A stretch of DNA of 64,000 bases from Actinomycetota bacterium. GTDB lineage: Bacteria > Actinomycetota > Geothermincolia > Fen-727 > Anoxymicrobiaceae. The position numbers were made by a program, and so were the translations under genes. Of the stretch, positions 61,216 through 64,000 are shown in pieces. Under the pieces are notes generated by a model that was given only the letters and a program-made list of their open reading frames with translations, ran no database searches and was not told where the DNA came from. Where the stretch lies: positions 1-64,000 of the forward strand of contig JAHJCO010000024.1 in NCBI GenBank assembly GCA_018831265.1, written 5' to 3'. Positions within the stretch are counted from its first letter, which is position 1. Each line of letters begins with the position of its first letter.

Positions 61216-61638
61216 GTGACGGGCATTCCGTATCTCACGCAGGAGTGGCTGGACGAGTCGAAGAGTGTGCTCAACTCGAGCGAGCTGGTGAAGGCCGCCG
61301 GGAGGGGTACCTTCACGGGCTCGTTCCAGCACTTCGTGACCGACCTGCCGGCATGCTGCCCGCCCGAGAGCGCGGCGTTCTACTCGCGCTTCGCGGACGG
61401 CCGGTGTGAGGAGGTGTGGCTCGGGGCCATCGACGGCGCCGACGTCACGTTCACCGGCCCATACTCCGCCTGGAAGAGGATACACTCGGGGCAGGCGAGC
61501 ATAGTCACCTCGGTGTTCACATTCAAGGTGAAGGTGCGCGTCAACCCGCTGAAGGCGCTCTACCTGGCACTGCGCTATCGAGGTATGTTCAAGATGAGCC
61601 GAGAGATAGCCACGATGCCGACCGAGTACTCTGATTGA
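61216..61638 (+). CDS. SCP2 sterol-carrier-like protein
   Basis: 140 residues from a GTG at 61216, behind GGGGGTGAG. The pattern 'FTGSFQHFVTDLP', then 'YSRFADGRCEEVWLG' and 'FTGPYSAWKRIHSGQAS', is SCP2-like, with a C-terminal helix carrying basic residues. SCP2 domains bind lipids or acyl-CoA in a hydrophobic tunnel. This is a single-gene unit upstream of the converging ArsR gene. Confidence 0.6.
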   Translation: MTGIPYLTQEWLDESKSVLNSSELVKAAGRGTFTGSFQHFVTDLPACCPPESAAFYSRFADGRCEEVWLGAIDGADVTFTGPYSAWKRIHSGQASIVTSVFTFKVKVRVNPLKALYLALRYRGMFKMSREIATMPTEYSD

Positions 61639-61793
61639 AAAGCGACAGAGGCCCGGGCATCGGACCTCTGTCATCTCTCCGTCGGGCGGTTTAACGTCAT
61701 GCCCGGGACAGGCGTCTGCAGCCCTCGCTGCAGTGTGCCACGCGTGGAATCGTGAACCTCTTCAAGGTAGTCCTCCTTCCGCTGACCGTATCT

Positions 61794-62120
61794 TCATCCC
61801 TCTTCGTTGTCCCCTTTGATCTCGCCGACCAGGCCGGTCAGCGCCTCCAGCGCTTCCGGGTTCGGGAGCAGGCGGACGAACTGACCGTCACGCTCGACCC
61901 TGACCAGGCCGGCCCGGACCAGCTCCTTGGTGTGGTGCGAGATGGTCGATGGCGCGAGCCCGCATCTCTCGATCATGTCGCCGACGCAGCAGCACTTGTC
62001 GGCCGGAGGCGCATCGGTCGCCCGGGCACCACACCCGCCATTGCGATAGATGGCCTTCAGGATCTCGAGCCTGCTCGGGTTCGACAGCGCCTTCAGTATC
62101 TCGACCGTGTCGTACTTCAT
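61794..62120 (-). CDS. ArsR-family repressor with cysteine-rich insert
   Basis: 108 residues from the ATG at 62120, behind GAAGGG. Winged helix: 'LKALSNPSRLEILKAIY' and 'CGLAPSTISHHTKELVRAGLV'. The stretch between them carries 'GGCGAR', CCCVGD and 'ERCG', an unusual density of cysteines that could bind arsenic, cadmium or another thiophilic ligand. An inverted repeat 13 bases upstream of the start is the likely operator; no resistance gene is adjacent. Confidence 0.88.
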   Translation of the reverse strand: MKYDTVEILKALSNPSRLEILKAIYRNGGCGARATDAPPADKCCCVGDMIERCGLAPSTISHHTKELVRAGLVRVERDGQFVRLLPNPEALEALTGLVGEIKGDNEEG

Positions 62121-62132
62121 TCCAACCCTTCG

Positions 62133-62156
62133 ATAATTCGAAATATCTAGAATTAT
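62133..62156 (-). promoter_or_regulatory. ArsR operator, ATAATTC-N10-GAATTAT
   Basis: A perfect inverted repeat in an A+T-rich patch lies 13 bases upstream of the arsR start, the usual place for autoregulation. Confidence 0.65.
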
Positions 62157-62276
62157 AGAACTGCCAGCGGGAAGTGTCAATACGTGAATCGGGGTCTTCG
62201 CCGATGTGAAGACATCGCTTGCTATGCTACAGCTTGATATGCTTAGCTCCACTTACAACGAAAGGGAGTCGAGACA

Positions 62277-62644
62277 ATGCCAAGAGAAGCCCGGGGCCAC
62301 CTTCTCCCCGGGGTGTTCCACGTCGCCTCTCACGGCTTGGGCGACCGAAGCGTATTCCTGGACGACTTCGACAGGACCTCGTTCCTGAGACAGCTCGGAT
62401 GCGTCGTCTACAGGTTCAGGTGGATATGTTGCGCCTACTGCCTGATGAGCAACCACTATCACCTGATAGTCGATACCAGCGCTGATAGCCTGTCAGAGGG
62501 TGTTAAAGTGCTCGACGGTGTTTACTCGAGGAGGTTCAACGCCCGCCACCGGCGATCGGGGAGCAGGTCGGGTTGACTCCGTCCATGGTCTGCAAGATCT
62601 CTCGAGGTGTCAGACATTTGAATCACACCAACAACAGGAGTTGA
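62277..62644 (+). pseudogene. REP-associated tyrosine transposase (RAYT, Y1 family), internally deleted
   Basis: An ATG at 62277 with AGGGAG upstream starts PREARGHLLPGVFHVASHG, followed by 'CAYCLMSNHYHLIVDT' (the HxH motif NHYH) and 'YSRRFNARHRRSG'. Then the frame is lost and the catalytic Tyr helix is missing. A second frame continues with 'IGEQVGLTPSMVCKISRG', a C-terminal helix-turn-helix typical of such proteins, to a TGA at 62644 inside the family C element. An internal deletion is the simplest reading. RAYTs mobilise REP hairpins. Confidence 0.8.
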
Positions 62645-62773
62645 CACAATAGGTCAGAATCAACGCGAATCGCCCGAATCCAAGGTTAGGGCCCGAGTTG
62701 ACTGTTACTATATCAGAATAGATACTATATTAGTTAATTACTGTTAACTATTGGGATTCAAATGTCTGACACC
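62606..62773. mobile_element. AT-rich MITE-like element (family C), copy 2
   Basis: Perfect 19-bp ends GGTGTCAGACATTTGAATC (62606-62624, 62755-62773) bound 168 bases. The inner words CCAATAGTTA and CTGTTGTTG match copy 1 at 51738 in inverted orientation. It overlaps the end of the RAYT remnant. Confidence 0.88.
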
Positions 62774-63015
62774 AGTCCCGTTCGGCCGGTGTTGGGGCTT
62801 GCGGAGTCCGCGGCGCAGTAGGTGATCATTGGGACCCTGCAACTACGGTCCTGATCGGGTCGGGTCTTGCGAATTCGGGGCGGTCGAGACACAGACCGTG
62901 TCGGGCCTCCGGTACGAGTCTATGTACAGTCGGTGTGAGGATTTACGAGAGAAGCTGGAGGTGCTTGTAACCCGTGACCGCGATTGACTTGAATCCCGCC
63001 TGACCCCTACCGTAG
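62774..63015. other. Non-coding stretch after the MITE
   Basis: The 242 bases before the Rrf2 gene show no gene, only a further 'CTTGAATCCCGCCTGACCCC' fragment at about 62990 that links it to family A. Confidence 0.5.
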
Positions 63016-63435
63016 TCACTTGGTAAGTTGTTGCCAGCGGAGGCGGAGGTCCTCCAGCGTCTTGCCTGCGAGGACGGCCTGCATTGAGTCGGCCACCTCG
63101 CACCAGAGCTCCCTGGTCACGCAGTCCTCGGCCCGGTCGCAGGCGGCCGCGTCCCGTACGCACTCGACGGGTGCGATCTCCCCCTCCAGAGCCTCGAATA
63201 TCTCGTCGAGGCGGATCCGCGAGGGTTCGCGGGCCAGGCGGTATCCTCCGGCCGCACCGCGCTCCGAGACCACTAGGCCCCTGTTACGGAGCTGTGTCAT
63301 CATGTGCTCGAGGTACCGCTTCGATATCTCCTGCCTCGCGGCGATGTCCTTCAGCAGGACCAGGTGCTCTCCACCCTGCGACGCGATGTCCAGCATCGCT
63401 CGCATTCCATAGCGCGCTCTCGTCGAGATCTTCAT
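63016..63435 (-). CDS. Rrf2-family [Fe-S]-binding transcriptional regulator
   Basis: 139 residues from the ATG at 63435, behind GGAAG. The winged helix reads 'ISTRARYGMRAMLDIA', with 'ISKRYLEHMMTQLRNRGLV' as recognition region. Three cysteines (CVRDAAACDRAEDC) match the Cys-x6-Cys-x5-Cys cluster ligand arrangement of IscR/NsrR/CymR-type sensors. It is divergent to metY, with an inverted repeat just downstream of the metY -10 box. It is probably a sulfur- or cluster-status regulator of metY. Confidence 0.87.
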   Translation of the reverse strand: MKISTRARYGMRAMLDIASQGGEHLVLLKDIAARQEISKRYLEHMMTQLRNRGLVVSERGAAGGYRLAREPSRIRLDEIFEALEGEIAPVECVRDAAACDRAEDCVTRELWCEVADSMQAVLAGKTLEDLRLRWQQLTK

Positions 63436-63574
63436 CTTCTTCCGCCGGTTCCGGTCCTGACCGGCCTTCCTCCCGGGCCATTCTACCAGCAACGGGCGCG
63501 GATTCCTACCGAATCGGTAGTGTATCAGCCGTATCGATCCCGGCCGAAATATCCCCGATCGGCCCACCCGGGTC

Positions 63575-63602
63575 TTGACTCGCTCCGGATGCGTGCTATA
63601 AT
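63575..63602 (+). promoter_or_regulatory. Promoter of the metY leader
   Basis: TTGACT (63575-63580), 16 bases, TATAAT (63597-63602). This is the best promoter match in the window. Confidence 0.8.
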
Positions 63603-63610
63603 ACCCCACC

Positions 63611-63625
63611 ATAACGATAGGTTAT
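63611..63625 (+). promoter_or_regulatory. Candidate Rrf2 operator ATAAC-N5-GTTAT
   Basis: A short inverted repeat 8 bases after the -10 box, where a bound repressor would block initiation of the metY transcript. Confidence 0.5.
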
Positions 63626-63674
63626 ATTGTCATCCAGGCCGACGGCCGGGATGCGGGACCCGAAGGCGAGCGAG

Positions 63675-63770
63675 ATGACCGACGCCAGGGACATACTCGA
63701 GCGTGAAGAGCAGAACCGATGCCGCATGGCCATGCCCGGCCCACCTGGGCGCGGAGGGATGACCATGTAG
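63675..63770 (+). CDS. Leader peptide ORF (31 codons) upstream of metY
   Basis: ATG at 63675 to TAG at 63768. AAGGCGAG lies 2-9 bases before the ATG. The peptide has one Cys (codon 16) and Met at codons 1, 18, 20, 29 and 31, so half its length is Cys/Met-biased. The start shares GAGATGACCGAC with the metY start. The TAG lies 15 bases before the antiterminator stem. A short ORF with sulfur amino acids upstream of a methionine/cysteine gene suggests ribosome-mediated attenuation. Translation is not shown. Confidence 0.5.
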   Translation: MTDARDILEREEQNRCRMAMPGPPGRGGMTM

Positions 63771-63785
63771 CGCTGTCATTCTATA

Positions 63786-63838
63786 GAGACCCGTATCAGG
63801 GCTCGCGCCAGGTGGAAGAACCAGGTCGCGGGCTTTTT
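63786..63838 (+). promoter_or_regulatory. Attenuator: mutually exclusive antiterminator and terminator
   Basis: Terminator: GCTCGCG (63801-63807) pairs with CGCGGGC (63827-63833), with an inner TGG/CCA, and is followed by TTTTTCT. Antiterminator: GAG-a-CCC (63786-63792) pairs with GGGCTC (63799-63804), which uses the terminator's 5' arm. Both cannot form together. Confidence 0.65.
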
Positions 63839-63846
63839 CTATTTGA

Positions 63847-64000
<154 letters not shown>

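Noticed and set aside
63640..63800. A known SAM riboswitch upstream of metY
   Set aside because: I could not find the conserved SAM-I or SAM-IV core sequence; the uORF plus simple antiterminator fits better, but a covariance search is needed to be sure.

Overview
The window is about 64 kb of high-GC DNA with short gaps between genes, frequent GTG/TTG starts behind good Shine-Dalgarno sequences, and no rRNA or tRNA gene that I can see. The gene content (a soluble heterodisulfide-reductase/flavin oxidoreductase operon, a group of radical-SAM enzymes, a SpoIID protein carrying 'FAEGTTR' repeats, a [NiFe]-hydrogenase small subunit) suggests an anaerobic, deep-branching actinobacterium of the Geothermincolia/Aquicultoria (OPB41) type. 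That placement is inference from memory of these families, not a search result.

Layout. 1-4833 (minus) is the N-terminal 1611 codons of a giant secreted protein (Ig-like repeats, two LamG-like domains, a parallel beta-helix) that runs off the left edge. 5389-13723 is one tight operon: HdrD-like Fe-S protein, EtfB, EtfA, HdrA, MvhD/FlxD, and FlxC-, FlxB- and FlxA-like subunits. It can link NAD(P)H, ferredoxin and an ETF-dependent acceptor and looks like an electron-bifurcating or confurcating machine. 13.8-25 kb holds small or decayed genes, a radical-SAM protein, a methyltransferase, an MscS channel, a Gfo/Idh/MocA oxidoreductase, an AmrS-like radical-SAM enzyme, and a flavoenzyme/B12-radical-SAM/flavoenzyme trio. 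25-34 kb has two PAS histidine kinases, a membrane alpha/beta hydrolase and an FtsX-type permease. 34-44 kb has a nitroreductase, a nitronate-monooxygenase-like enzyme, an aminotransferase, the SpoIID-repeat protein, a MazEF-type toxin-antitoxin pair, an acyl-CoA ligase and PmbA/TldE. 44-51 kb is housekeeping (metG-tatD-rsmA), a Ca2+ P-type ATPase and the orphan hydrogenase small subunit. 52-64 kb has a lipoprotein, a cyclase/AAA/TPR protein, CBS and metallo-beta-lactamase-fold proteins, two lipid-related genes (PlsC and an SCP2-like protein), an ArsR repressor, a decayed RAYT transposase, an Rrf2 regulator and the start of metY behind an attenuator-like leader.

The least explained part of the window is its intergenic DNA. 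It contains several families of small palindromic elements: (A) hairpins with a constant GTGCCTGACCCC-like core and arms that differ completely from locus to locus; (B) hairpins with TGAAAG arms around an ACCTCARACCA core; (C) about 167-bp AT-rich elements with 19-bp terminal inverted repeats, one touching the RAYT remnant; (D) CTTGAG-bounded double hairpins; and (E) a tandem array of three 130-bp units. Some of these overlap stop codons of flanking genes. Together with the metY leader and the Hdr/Flx/Etf operon they are the main things to follow up.
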